A DNA stretch of 64,000 bases from Lewinellaceae bacterium (GCA_020636155.1 JACJYM010000005.1:1-64000), one strand, 5' to 3'. Positions 1 through 8,590 are shown, numbered from the stretch's first letter. Notes: generated from the letters alone by a model not told the origin. Numbers and translations: made by a program.

Positions 1-172
1 TTTGTTTTAGCTTGTCTGAAAATAATAGATATTTAGTCATACTCAAATCGGTTTAGTGAGACGTAGTGCGGTTGGTGCAAAAGCAAATGTGGTGCAATTC
101 GTTGGCTCGGTGCGGTTGGTTGCACCTCTTTTGATTTTGCCGAAGCGTTGGCTTGTCTGTTCATTTATTTAT

Positions 173-192
173 TTTGTTTGTTTGTTTGTTTG
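173..192. repeat. (TTTG)5 tetranucleotide tract
   Basis: Five exact tandem copies of TTTG, followed by further TTGT-like sequence. The tract lies between the palindrome at 215-290 and the window edge and touches no recognised reading frame. Bases 1-172 contain no gene I can support; they hold two copies of GTGCGGTTGGT, near 67 and 110, within short imperfect hairpins. Confidence 0.7.
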
Positions 193-214
193 TTGTGTCT
201 ATCTTTTATGGTGA

Positions 215-290
215 GTGCTAACGGTTTGCATAAATGGCGTGCTGGCGCATAGCCAGCATGAACATTTTATGCTTTGTTGTGTGTTAGTGT
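215..290 (-). repeat. attC-like imperfect palindrome 1
   Basis: Nested inverted repeats are visible: CTAAC (218-222) with GTTAG (283-287), GCATAAATG (228-236) with CATTTTATGC (263-272) leaving one unpaired base, and a central hairpin GCTGGC (241-246) / GCCAGC (252-257). The nested arms, the extrahelical base and the position just after the stop of the 296-832 gene match the layout of integron attC sites. The outer boxes only partly fit the RYYYAAC/GTTRRRY consensus. A plain palindromic intergenic repeat is the alternative. Confidence 0.5.
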
Positions 291-295
291 TCTTT

Positions 296-832
296 TCAAT
301 TTTTCTGATATTTCAATAATTTTATTTCTCGACAATCGAAATTGTTAATTAACTTTCCGAGATATTGCTCTTCAAATTTTTCCATTAATTTATAAGTAAT
401 TACATGTTCATCAAAATCCTCGTTATTCGCTCTTAATTCTTCTTCCATTTGAGTTGAAGTACCTTCTGAAAATGTTCCGTCTCCTCCTTCTTTTGCACAA
501 ATAAATTCTCCATTTATTCCCAAAACAAAACCGAAAACCATTACTCTATCATCGTATGATTTTGAGTATATTTCGCAGTCTGGAAACTCATTTAGGAAAT
601 TATTTCGGATTTCACTTTCATGAATCATTTTGTAGGTAATTTCATTTCCCAGAATTATAGTTCCATTATTTAGTTCACCTATAAATAAATCTCGAACAAT
701 TCCAGTTTCACACAAATCTGTTTCACCTACAAATTCATGTTTGCCAATTTCTAAGGAATTAGTTATAGATTCAATATTTATTTCTTTTACTTTTTTATCT
801 TTTAGAAAGATGTAATCAAATATTTGAGACAT
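296..832 (-). CDS. Hypothetical protein (cassette-borne)
   Basis: A 178-residue soluble, acidic protein that I do not recognise. It has no signal peptide, membrane segment or obvious catalytic motif. The ATG is preceded by an A/T-rich leader directly after the palindrome at 862-1000, and the stop lies only a few bases before the palindrome at 215-290. It therefore sits exactly between two attC-like elements, as an integron cassette ORF would. The neighbouring PhyH gene has the same orientation. Single-domain unknown proteins of this size are typical cassette cargo. Function is unassigned; a small immunity- or antitoxin-like protein is conceivable but nothing in the sequence shows it. Confidence 0.75.
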   Translation of the reverse strand: MSQIFDYIFLKDKKVKEINIESITNSLEIGKHEFVGETDLCETGIVRDLFIGELNNGTIILGNEITYKMIHESEIRNNFLNEFPDCEIYSKSYDDRVMVFGFVLGINGEFICAKEGGDGTFSEGTSTQMEEELRANNEDFDEHVITYKLMEKFEEQYLGKLINNFDCREIKLLKYQKN

Positions 833-861
833 TTCGATTCGTTTTTATTTTTTCTTCATTA

Positions 862-1000
862 CACACAACGGTTAGGGGCTTTGCGTTCGGGCGGAATTGC
901 GAAGCTCAAAGCTTCAATTTCGTACTAAAGTTTATTAGAAGCACAAAACTCCAAGTTTGCACGTCACCCCGCCTGACGCAAAACCCGTGTTATGCGGTCG
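862..1000 (-). repeat. attC-like imperfect palindrome 2
   Basis: Long interrupted palindrome between two same-strand genes. Outer arms are ACACAACGGTT (862-872) and AACCCGTGTTATGC (982-995). Inner arms are TTTGCGTTCGGGCGG (880-894) and CCGCCTGACGCAAA (969-982), which pair except for a small bulge. A separate hairpin GAAGCT/AGCTTC lies at 901-915. Read on the minus strand it starts with GCATAAC and ends with GTTGTGT, close to the R'' and R' boxes of attC. At about 140 bp it is in the size range of long attC sites. Confidence 0.55.
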
Positions 1001-1011
1001 GCTTTCTTTTC

Positions 1012-1728
1012 TCAGTTCAGTCGTTCTGCCCATTTTAGTTCTGTCGGTAATTCTTGATTTGAAAATTCAATATGTATTACTCGTCTTCTTTTATTGTTCG
1101 TTGTCCTGCTTGAGCTGTGTAAAATAAGCGGTTTCATTATCATTATACCACCTTTATTCACTTTGCAAGTCATTTCAGTTTCTGTCGTCCAGTCAATTGT
1201 TTCAGGTCTGTAAATTTTCTTAGAATGTGATTTTGGAATTACTCTTAAAGCACCGTTATTTTCGTCGGTGTCGTCAAGGTGAATTCTGATTGTAAAAATA
1301 TTTTCTAAAAAGTCAATTGGTGGTTGAACAGCAAATTGATTTTGTTTTGTTGTCCAAGGTCCAAAGTTTTCAAGCTCTACTTTTTTGTCAACTGAAATTG
1401 TCAAGTCTTGGTGATAAGAAACATACCAATTTGAAGTTTCTGGTTTGTCAAAATAAATGCTCTTAACCACGAAGTAGTTGCCCCCCAAAAGTTGTCTAAC
1501 TACACTTGTTAGGTTGTCGTTAAAAACCAAATCTTTAGTCTCAGGAATTTCTTTTAAAAACTGTCTGATTGCGAAAAGGTCAGTCGATTTTCTGAATGTT
1601 TCTTTGTCTTTGTCGGCTTGGTCAATAGTCAATAAAATTTGTTCTATTTCCTTGTCAGAATAAATATTGTCAACAGTCGTAAAACCATTTTCTGTTAGGT
1701 CAATTTTATGGCGTTCGGATACTGTCAT
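1012..1728 (-). CDS. PhyH-family Fe(II)/2-oxoglutarate dioxygenase
   Basis: A 238-residue protein of the phytanoyl-CoA dioxygenase superfamily, which hydroxylates varied small substrates using Fe(II) and 2-oxoglutarate. The HxD motif is H106-Q-D108 in YHQD. The family segment NNGALRVIPKSH follows at about 157-168, the distal iron-binding His is H204 in LILHSSS, and the 2-oxoglutarate-binding Arg lies in the RRR at 214-216. There is no signal peptide, so it is probably cytoplasmic. The real substrate cannot be read from sequence. The gene is bracketed by GCATAAC-type boxes, an attC-like palindrome downstream and a half site upstream, so it looks like mobile cassette cargo. Confidence 0.85.
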   Translation of the reverse strand: MTVSERHKIDLTENGFTTVDNIYSDKEIEQILLTIDQADKDKETFRKSTDLFAIRQFLKEIPETKDLVFNDNLTSVVRQLLGGNYFVVKSIYFDKPETSNWYVSYHQDLTISVDKKVELENFGPWTTKQNQFAVQPPIDFLENIFTIRIHLDDTDENNGALRVIPKSHSKKIYRPETIDWTTETEMTCKVNKGGIMIMKPLILHSSSRTTNNKRRRVIHIEFSNQELPTELKWAERLN

Positions 1729-1750
1729 TTTTATCGGTGTCGTCTTTTAA

Positions 1751-1793
1751 GCTGCCGCATAACGATTGTATATACGCCAAATTGCGTATATAT
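1751..1793 (-). repeat. Truncated attC-like half site
   Basis: GCATAACGATTG (1757-1768) repeats the boundary box seen at the other end of the PhyH gene. It is followed by a hairpin TATATACGC (1769-1777) / GCGTATATA (1784-1792) with a six-base loop. The expected outer partner of GCATAACG is absent on the far side, so this looks like a truncated site marking the end of the cassette-like segment. Confidence 0.4.
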
Positions 1794-2118
1794 TGTATAT
1801 AAATTCATCCTTCCTTTTTGACATATTTCTATTATCTAGCGGCGAATTTCTATCTATATTCATCTTATTAAATGATACTTTGCTCATTTTTCTACTTTCC
1901 AAATATTTGCAACCTTCAAGACCATTTACCCAAGAGGCTAGACCTTGGTCATAACCAAAAACAATCCCATCCACTTCCTATCTCCGTGAAAAATTGGCTT
2001 GAGGCGTTGTATATTTTGATCCGCTAAGGTCATCTTATCAAAAAGTATGGGATAAAAATAGCGAGAATAGTCTATATCGCCAAAGAAACTTTCTAATTTT
2101 CGATTGTCTGCGAGTCGA
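1794..2118 (-). pseudogene. Decayed coding remnant, no intact gene
   Basis: This stretch holds no gene I can support in full. On the minus strand an open frame without an ATG runs from about 2115 to a stop at 1938-1940. It has protein-like composition (it includes the segments RYFYPILFDKM and LKPIFHGDRKW). A second minus-strand frame of 75 codons (1747-1974) overlaps it out of phase and runs into the half site. Together they look like fragments of one or two broken genes next to the cassette-like segment. No family recognised. Confidence 0.3.
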
Positions 2119-3084
2119 TTATTCCTTCCTAATAAATTTAATAAGTTCCATGACCAACTCCGACATGATGGGAAGCTCCGGCCGATTGTATGATTCCTTG
2201 ATGCATTGGGCTTTATTGTTAGTTGATGAATATTTCATCATGTGGTTCATGTGGGGGATGACCTTAAGTAGGTTACTGGTATCTGCGAGGTACAATTTCT
2301 CAGCCTCCGTCGTATCTACTTGAAAATCTGCATCACCATTGATGATCAGACAGGGAATGTCTAATTTGGAAATTTCATCAGCGGGATTATAAGCCATCCA
2401 GCTCATCCAAAAGGGTTGTAGTTCAGGTCGGAAAATGGATTTTATCATGACATGGACAGAATCAGTGACCACGCCATGTTCCATACTATCGATGATAGGT
2501 TCCACGAACGATTCCAACAACATTTTATTAATCGGTGGATCATACAGCTGTTTCCTCAATATATGCTGTATCCTCTGCCCTGCCCCAGCCACGCTGATGA
2601 CCCCAGTCACATTCTTAATTTTCTGTGCAACCAAAATGGCGATGAGTGATCCTTGGCTGTGACCCATCAAATATACCTTACTAAAATTGGGGTTGTCCAA
2701 TAATTGCTGCGTCCATGCTGCCGCATCATTCACAAAATCATCAAACCTCGTGTTCTCTAGTCCTGAGATATGTTGCTTGCTTTTTCCCGCCGTCCTCTTG
2801 TCCGTGGCCAGTACAGATATCCCGTGAGCCACTAGAGAGTCCGCCAGCATTTGGTAGGAATTATCGGGACTCATGTTTCGATCTACAGGTCCAGAGCCAC
2901 CGATGACTAATACGACCGGAGTTGGATGAAGGGTATCTGCCACGTATAATGTACCGAACAGCGTGCCATCTGAAACTTCGACACTTATCTCTCGCGAGAC
3001 CTGAGAATGCAATAAGAAAGCATAGAAAACAATCGCAAAGGATGTCATGATAATTTTCACTCCTAATTGATTGATTTGGTACAT
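2119..3084 (-). CDS. Secreted alpha/beta hydrolase
   Basis: A 321-residue serine hydrolase of the alpha/beta fold. An N-terminal hydrophobic segment (about 9-27) suggests export. The oxyanion region is GGSGPVDRN (62-70), the nucleophile elbow is G141-H-S143-Q-G, the acidic residue is probably D251 or D253 in NGDAD, and the catalytic His is H278 or H281. The substrate is unknown; the family includes esterases and acylaminoacyl-peptidase-like enzymes. It starts 4 bases after the etfA stop, so it is probably co-transcribed with etfB-etfA, although an exported hydrolase has no obvious role in electron transfer. Confidence 0.85.
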   Translation of the reverse strand: MYQINQLGVKIIMTSFAIVFYAFLLHSQVSREISVEVSDGTLFGTLYVADTLHPTPVVLVIGGSGPVDRNMSPDNSYQMLADSLVAHGISVLATDKRTAGKSKQHISGLENTRFDDFVNDAAAWTQQLLDNPNFSKVYLMGHSQGSLIAILVAQKIKNVTGVISVAGAGQRIQHILRKQLYDPPINKMLLESFVEPIIDSMEHGVVTDSVHVMIKSIFRPELQPFWMSWMAYNPADEISKLDIPCLIINGDADFQVDTTEAEKLYLADTSNLLKVIPHMNHMMKYSSTNNKAQCIKESYNRPELPIMSELVMELIKFIRKE

Positions 3085-3088
3085 TTAA

Positions 3089-4054
3089 TTAACTATTCTG
3101 GCTTTTGTATTTTTTCAAGGCCTCTGTAAGCCTCGGTACCACCTCAAACAAATCCCCTACTACACCATAGTCTGCCGCCTTAAAGAAAGGGGCTTCCGGG
3201 TCTTTATTAATCACCACAATGGTCTTACTATTATTAACACCTGCGAGATGCTGTATAGCTCCACTGATTCCGATGGCGATATACAAGTTTGGACGGATAG
3301 CCACTCCTGTCTGCCCTACATGCTCGTGGTGAGGTCTCCAGTCGCTGTCCGCCACTGGTCTTGAACAAGCAGTCGTCGCACCCAGCGTATGTGCCAAATC
3401 TTCAATAATACCCCAATTCTCTGGCCCTTTCATCCCTCTTCCTGCTGATACTACCAACTCAGCTTCCGGTAATGGCACTTCACCCTTAACGGTTTCTTGC
3501 GCTAGTACTTTGACCATGGCATCAGGCACGTTGAAACTCATCTTTTGAACCTCAGCCACGCGGTCTTGCTTCTCCGCTTTGATGCTATTCCCTGCTAAGG
3601 TCATGACCTTATTTTCTGTCTGAAATTGATATTTCGCAATGGCTTTTCCACTAAATACTGTGCGGCTCACCATCAGTGGGTCGTAACTCAACGGCAATGC
3701 ATTGACCATTGATACGAGACCTGCTTCCAGATTAATCGCAACACGTCCGGCTATAGATTTTCCATTGGCCGTATCTGCAATGATGACCAAGTTGCAATGA
3801 TGATCCTTGGCTGCTTGTACCAAAGCTTTCGTATGCTGAACACTATCAAAAGCATCAAATTTTTCTGCACCGTCGTGGATTACTAGATCAACCCCATATT
3901 GACCCAATTCAGAAGGATTATCAACACTTCCGAGAGCCATGGCGATACATTTTCCACCAGTGTTATTAGCGACCTGTTTACCATAATACACGGCATCATT
4001 AATGGCTTTCTTAAATCCTCGGTCTTTAGATTCTGCGTATATTAAAACGTTCAT
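3089..4054 (-). CDS. etfA: Electron transfer flavoprotein subunit alpha
   Basis: A 321-residue FAD-binding subunit of the ETF heterodimer, which passes electrons from acyl-CoA dehydrogenases and related enzymes to the quinone pool. The C-terminal FAD domain shows the family signatures: SAGRGMKGPENW at about 203-214, GQTGVAIRPNLYIAIGISGA at about 248-267, and the late NKDPEAPFFKAADYG segment. The length is normal for bacterial EtfA. It follows etfB by 37 bases on the same strand and precedes a hydrolase by 4 bases, giving a three-gene operon. Confidence 0.97.
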   Translation of the reverse strand: MNVLIYAESKDRGFKKAINDAVYYGKQVANNTGGKCIAMALGSVDNPSELGQYGVDLVIHDGAEKFDAFDSVQHTKALVQAAKDHHCNLVIIADTANGKSIAGRVAINLEAGLVSMVNALPLSYDPLMVSRTVFSGKAIAKYQFQTENKVMTLAGNSIKAEKQDRVAEVQKMSFNVPDAMVKVLAQETVKGEVPLPEAELVVSAGRGMKGPENWGIIEDLAHTLGATTACSRPVADSDWRPHHEHVGQTGVAIRPNLYIAIGISGAIQHLAGVNNSKTIVVINKDPEAPFFKAADYGVVGDLFEVVPRLTEALKKYKSQNS

Positions 4055-4091
4055 TTTCTATTTTTAAAGTCTTAAAAAAATTAATCGGGAG

Positions 4092-4835
4092 TTAGATGAC
4101 TTTTGCTTCTTCATGAAGCAATCTTACCAATTCGTCCATATTTTCGGGATTGATAAGTTTTACACCACTTTTTGCGGGTGGAGTTTCGAATCCATCGACC
4201 TTTACTCTTGGATGATTACCTGACAGCGGCGTCATCACTTCTAGTGGTTTGCTTTTTGACATCATGATGCCTTTCATATTAGGGATACGCTGTTGTGCCA
4301 ATCCTTTGGCGGCGCTTAAGACAAATTTTTCATTGACTTGAACCTTTTCAATTCCTCCTTCGATATCTCGGTCAATTACAAATTTCCCATCGGCATATTC
4401 GAGGTGAGAAGCATAAGATACAAACGGCATGTCGAGCAGTGCCGCAATCATCGCTCCCACTTCACTTCCATTAAAATCTATCGTTTCTTTACCTGTAAAT
4501 ATGACCTCAAAATCTCTCGATCTCGCATAATTTGCTATTTCTAGTGCCACTTGTGAAGCATCTTCAGCCTGCATATCGATTCTTACAGCATTGTCAGCCC
4601 CGATAGCCAGCGCCTTTCTTATTATGATGTCATAATCAGAGCCTCCGACCGAAATCACGGTCACCTTTCCACCATTCTGCTCTACCAGCTCGATGGCTCT
4701 CACCAGAGCATACCACTCATCATACGGATTCATGATAAAATTGACTCCTTGCTCATTAAATTTCATATTGTCATCAACAAATGAGATTTTTGAGGTGGTG
4801 TCTGGAGTTTTACTGATACATACTAGGATATTCAT
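4092..4835 (-). CDS. etfB: Electron transfer flavoprotein subunit beta
   Basis: A 247-residue EtfB with the typical N-terminus MNILVCISKTPDT, the NPYDEWYALVRAIELVE segment (36-52) and the AMP-site region around VISVGGSDYD. It forms the ETF heterodimer with the next gene. It is the first gene of the etfB-etfA-hydrolase operon and diverges from the small TPR gene at 4967, sharing an AT-rich 131-base spacer. A TAATTTTA element lies in the spacer, but no confident promoter could be assigned. Confidence 0.97.
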   Translation of the reverse strand: MNILVCISKTPDTTSKISFVDDNMKFNEQGVNFIMNPYDEWYALVRAIELVEQNGGKVTVISVGGSDYDIIIRKALAIGADNAVRIDMQAEDASQVALEIANYARSRDFEVIFTGKETIDFNGSEVGAMIAALLDMPFVSYASHLEYADGKFVIDRDIEGGIEKVQVNEKFVLSAAKGLAQQRIPNMKGIMMSKSKPLEVMTPLSGNHPRVKVDGFETPPAKSGVKLINPENMDELVRLLHEEAKVI

Positions 4836-4966
4836 TCGTAAAAGTATTTTATTTTTAACCCTGTAAAATTAACAATGTCAGTTAAAAATTTAAACTCAGA
4901 GTTAAATTATTTATTTAAATATATTAGTTTGGCACAAAAGTAATAAATGCTTTTAAAAAATTTGGA

Positions 4967-5284
4967 ATGGATAGAGTACAACATTTATTGAATTTACTGG
5001 AAGAAGACCCTCGCTCCGTGTTTATACTTTTTGCGTTGGCGAAGGAGTACGAAAAACGTCAAAAATATGAGATTGCCGAGGCCTACTATTTGCGTTCACT
5101 CGAATTGGACGAAAATTACTTAGGCAGTTATTACCATGTCGCCAAGCTGTATGAAGAATTAGGTGATAATGACCAAGCACTCGCCATGTACGAAAGAGGA
5201 ATCACCAAAGCCAAAATCCTCAGCGATTTCCATGCATTGGGTGAACTCATGAATGCCAAAACAAACTTAGAAATGGAATTATAA
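4967..5284 (+). CDS. Small tetratricopeptide repeat protein
   Basis: A 105-residue protein made almost wholly of two to three TPR helices. The second unit (about 34-70: Y...AEAYYLRSLELDENYLGSYYHVAKLYEELG) carries the canonical spacing, and a further unit starts at NDQALAMYERGI. There is no signal peptide, so it is a cytoplasmic scaffold-type protein. It diverges from etfB and converges on the carboxylesterase gene. A partner cannot be inferred. Confidence 0.85.
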   Translation: MDRVQHLLNLLEEDPRSVFILFALAKEYEKRQKYEIAEAYYLRSLELDENYLGSYYHVAKLYEELGDNDQALAMYERGITKAKILSDFHALGELMNAKTNLEMEL

Positions 5285-5309
5285 CATGATATAGCCAGTA
5301 TTTTTATTA

Positions 5310-7178
5310 TCAGAGTTTTACAAGTTTAAAATCAAAACTGCGATTACTTGACTTAATTTTTACGTAATAAACCCCATTGTTTTCTTCAGATAAGTCAATC
5401 TCAGGGTTATCTATTTGGGTTTTTACTACATTACCAAAAGTATTGTACACGACTAAATAATATTCTAAGCCCTCTAGGCCTTTGATATTAAAAATACCTG
5501 AGGATGGATTGGGGTAAATTTGCAAACTTGTTTCTGCCAATAATTCGTCTTTTGTATTGACCATTCCTATGCATTTTTGAAATCCCACAATGGCATCCCA
5601 CAAATCACATTTTTCTTTTCTCAAGGCCGAAAGGGTACCATCAGGTTCTGACTTTAAGTCTATATATGTATCAGATTGCGGATTATAAATGGGCCATTGT
5701 GTCAAAAGGGAAGAATTTGGATCCCCAGAATAAGCGAAATTAGTCCAATAGTCTAACATTAGATTTTGTACTTTTTCATCGTCAGATGTAAATATTGGAC
5801 CAATGGCAACAGGAGAATTTTCCCAAGTATTAAACACATAAAAGAGTTCTATCCCATGATATGACTTTGCTGATCCCAAAAAAGGAATCAGGGGGTTGTG
5901 GGTATGACTGAATAAATATCTATAGACAGGTTCACTTTGATTGAGGCTCATACATTGTGCCGTCCGTCTTACTGTCGAAGTAAACTGGGCATCTGACAAA
6001 AACGCAATCAAGGATTCTTTAGCCTGTTCAGTGGTTGAACCAGGAGGATATAAGTTAAAGATAGATTCTCTGAATTGTGCTGGAATCGTACTATTCACAA
6101 CTGCAGTAAACTCCGCAGGAGAAACAACTTGAGGTACCGACAAACTCATTTCGTCCGCATTCGAACCAATAATCAAAGGTACATGATTGAACTCACCCGA
6201 TTCAAAAGCATTAACTGGAAAGGATTTTAATATATTCATGTCAAGAACAGGTTGCCAAACCATTTGGGCAACTCCACCTTCCAATGGATTTTTGTTTAAA
6301 ATGGTCAAGCTATCCGCATGAATCTGTCTCATTTGCTCTATTTTCTCTTCGTCAGAACCACTCACTGCAAATGAATTAACAAAATCTATTCCCTCATATC
6401 TGGCAACATTATAGGCATTTATTACAGGAACAGCGCTTTGAATTATGGCTTTATGAAAAAGTCCCTTCGCCTTGTCAGAGATTATAAGATTCCCTACATT
6501 AACTCCACCTGCACTTTCTCCGAAAATGGTTATATTACTTTGATCTCCACCAAAATTTTTAATATTTTTCTGAACCCATTCCAAGGCAAAAACTTGATCC
6601 ATGACTCCGTAGTTCCCGGAGATACCCAAAGTATTTTCTCCTTCTAAGCCAGGATGTACTAAATAGCCAAGCGACCCTAACCTGTATTGAATGGTAACCA
6701 CCACGACCTCTCCACGTTCACTCAGATTTTTACCGTTATAAATTTCCGTTCCTGCTGAAATTTGGCTTGTTGACCCCTGCTGATTGCCTCCACCATGTAT
6801 GAATACCATGACTGGAAAATTGCCAGCGATATTCGGTGTCCAGATGTTTAAATACAAGCAATCTTCCTCACCCTCAAGGGTATAACTCGAATCCTGTGCG
6901 GCCACTTTAAAACTCTTCTGTGGACATTTAGGTGGAAAATTGTCAACAATCAAGATATCATTCCATTCGTCAGGTGCTGTGGTCGGCCTCCATCTTAATT
7001 CACCTACGGGAGGGGACGCAAAGGGAATACCCAGAAATTCTGAAATGCTTCCATTCGTGTGACCCATTATTTCACCATATTGAGTTTCCACCAATTGAGC
7101 TGTCCCATTAATTCGAAAAAATAATAGACTTAGAACCACAAAAGTTAATCTCGTATTAATTGAAATATTTGATCTCAT
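5310..7178 (-). CDS. Secreted type B carboxylesterase, T9SS type A tail
   Basis: Carboxylesterase/cholinesterase-type serine hydrolase. Counting from an upstream in-frame ATG at 7238, the oxyanion motif is IHGGG (147-151), the family motif EDCLYLNIW is at 125-133, the nucleophile is S242 in GESAG, the acid is probably E363 and the catalytic His is H461. The C-terminal 70 residues carry a T9SS type A sorting domain (YPNPSSG and a terminal FKLVKL), so the enzyme is probably exported and surface-anchored or released. I prefer the ATG at 7178 because it begins directly with a Sec signal peptide ending near TAQ; the upstream start adds 20 residues. A TATTTTTG box abuts this ATG and could be fortuitous. 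Confidence 0.9.
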   Translation of the reverse strand: MRSNISINTRLTFVVLSLLFFRINGTAQLVETQYGEIMGHTNGSISEFLGIPFASPPVGELRWRPTTAPDEWNDILIVDNFPPKCPQKSFKVAAQDSSYTLEGEEDCLYLNIWTPNIAGNFPVMVFIHGGGNQQGSTSQISAGTEIYNGKNLSERGEVVVVTIQYRLGSLGYLVHPGLEGENTLGISGNYGVMDQVFALEWVQKNIKNFGGDQSNITIFGESAGGVNVGNLIISDKAKGLFHKAIIQSAVPVINAYNVARYEGIDFVNSFAVSGSDEEKIEQMRQIHADSLTILNKNPLEGGVAQMVWQPVLDMNILKSFPVNAFESGEFNHVPLIIGSNADEMSLSVPQVVSPAEFTAVVNSTIPAQFRESIFNLYPPGSTTEQAKESLIAFLSDAQFTSTVRRTAQCMSLNQSEPVYRYLFSHTHNPLIPFLGSAKSYHGIELFYVFNTWENSPVAIGPIFTSDDEKVQNLMLDYWTNFAYSGDPNSSLLTQWPIYNPQSDTYIDLKSEPDGTLSALRKEKCDLWDAIVGFQKCIGMVNTKDELLAETSLQIYPNPSSGIFNIKGLEGLEYYLVVYNTFGNVVKTQIDNPEIDLSEENNGVYYVKIKSSNRSFDFKLVKL

Positions 7179-7254
7179 GCAAAAATATATTTTCCTTAGT
7201 AGGATAAAATTACCTATAAAATTGGATTTTGAAAGCATTTATAATCTTATAAAT

Positions 7255-7285
7255 AAAAAAGCCTGTAAGTTATCTCACAGGCTTT
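7255..7285 (-). terminator. Rho-independent terminator
   Basis: GCCTGT (7261-7266) pairs with ACAGGC (7277-7282), extended by A/T pairs. On the minus strand the stem is followed by six T. It lies 25 bases after the stop of the TPR gene at 7310 and separates it from the esterase gene. Confidence 0.85.
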
Positions 7286-7309
7286 CAATAGTCAATTTAA
7301 ACTTGGAAT

Positions 7310-8590
7310 TTATTCATTCGTCGCATCTAGTTTCGTCTGATACTCCTTCACTTTATCCATTTGATTTTTTCTTGCATAGATTTCTTTCAAGGCAATCAAG
7401 GTATTTTGGTCATTTGCGTCTATACTTTCAGCTTTAAGAAAATAAGGCATTGCTTGGTCAAAATAGCCGTCCATTTTCGCCTTCGCTTCATTGTATTTTT
7501 GTGTTCCGGCTTTTGAAAAATCATTGGCATATTGATTTATTTCTTCGGTCATAGCCGCTGCTTTGTTGTAATACATGGCTCCTATCGAGTATTCTGCATC
7601 AAAATTATTAGGATCTTTAGCCAGCGTTTCATTGTAATATTGCATCGCAGAATCAAAGTATTCTGCAGATTTCTCAGTATTGCCATTTTTAGCCTCTGCC
7701 TGGCTTAATTGATCGTATACATTCCCCAAAGTCACATATACACTTGGATTGTCAGGTTCTTTTTCAATGGCCATTTTCAGTTTTCCGGTCAATTCTTCAA
7801 GTCTTCCTTCTTTCAGGTAATAGTTAATCTCTGCAAAAAGTAAGCCTGTATCATTCGGAAATTTTTCTCTACCCATGACCAAATATTTTTCAGCCGCCGG
7901 CTTATCAGAGTCAAGAGTATAATTAAAAAGTGCTTCATACACCAATGGCTTGTCCGTTGTACTTTCCATTTCCTTAAGTAGAGGCATTGTTTTTTCTTTT
8001 CTATCACCGTAATATCCAGCTGCAACAGTATAGAAATAATGTTCATTTCTTGTCGCTTCATCGTCTAACCGACTATCTTTTCCAGAATTTTTTAACAACT
8101 TATAAGCCTCGATTGCCGCATTAAAATTATCAAATGCCGCTCCATAATTTTGTTCTTGAAACATGGTGATGCCTATGTTGTTCAAGTTTCCTTCTGTCTC
8201 CGCCAATGCCGCCAATGCATCTTTGGTTTGCCCCTTTTTAGTAGCCATTTGCATGGCAGTTGCAAGAGCCTCATAGGCTTCGACAGCCGCATTTGGAGTA
8301 TTCAATTTTTCGGCAGGGTTTAATAGTATATTTCTTATCTCAGAGGCTGATATTTCATTATATATTTTACCCTTAACGATGTATGATTCAGGATCAGATT
8401 TCACTTCATCTGACTGAAATGCTTCATCTAATAGTCCGATAGCTTCAGTTAATTTATCCTTATTATTAGCAGGATCAGAATAATATTTACCTAAATCTTT
8501 AGATGCTTGTTTTAATGCTTTCTTACCGTCCTGTGCAAAAGCAGAAAAGGCCATAAGGAAAGAAACGGCTAAAATCAAATACTTTTTCAT
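7310..8590 (-). CDS. Secreted tetratricopeptide repeat protein
   Basis: A 426-residue protein with a clear signal peptide (1-19, cleavage after AFA) and TPR-like helices throughout. The best-defined units are in the second half, around residues 275-400, with segments such as NPSVYVTLGNVYDQLSQAE and NNFDAEYSIGAMYYNKAA. It is probably periplasmic and involved in protein-protein contacts. It is a single-gene unit with its own terminator and a 250-base upstream spacer. Bacteroidota encode many such proteins, some near secretion or gliding genes, but no specific role can be read here. Confidence 0.85.
   Translation of the reverse strand: MKKYLILAVSFLMAFSAFAQDGKKALKQASKDLGKYYSDPANNKDKLTEAIGLLDEAFQSDEVKSDPESYIVKGKIYNEISASEIRNILLNPAEKLNTPNAAVEAYEALATAMQMATKKGQTKDALAALAETEGNLNNIGITMFQEQNYGAAFDNFNAAIEAYKLLKNSGKDSRLDDEATRNEHYFYTVAAGYYGDRKEKTMPLLKEMESTTDKPLVYEALFNYTLDSDKPAAEKYLVMGREKFPNDTGLLFAEINYYLKEGRLEELTGKLKMAIEKEPDNPSVYVTLGNVYDQLSQAEAKNGNTEKSAEYFDSAMQYYNETLAKDPNNFDAEYSIGAMYYNKAAAMTEEINQYANDFSKAGTQKYNEAKAKMDGYFDQAMPYFLKAESIDANDQNTLIALKEIYARKNQMDKVKEYQTKLDATNE

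Noticed and set aside
173..192. (TTTG)5 as a phase-variation tract
   Set aside because: It lies outside any reading frame and upstream of no promoter, so slippage would not switch a gene.
4928..4935. TTTGGCAC, also at 21377-21384 (-), resembling a sigma-54 -24 element
   Set aside because: No TTGC-type -12 element follows at the needed five-base spacing at either site, so the match is to the -24 half only.
7179..7238. 20-residue N-terminal extension of the carboxylesterase from an upstream ATG
   Set aside because: The downstream ATG at 7178 starts a good signal peptide directly; the extension would put extra residues ahead of it. Not excluded, since a promoter-like box abuts 7178.
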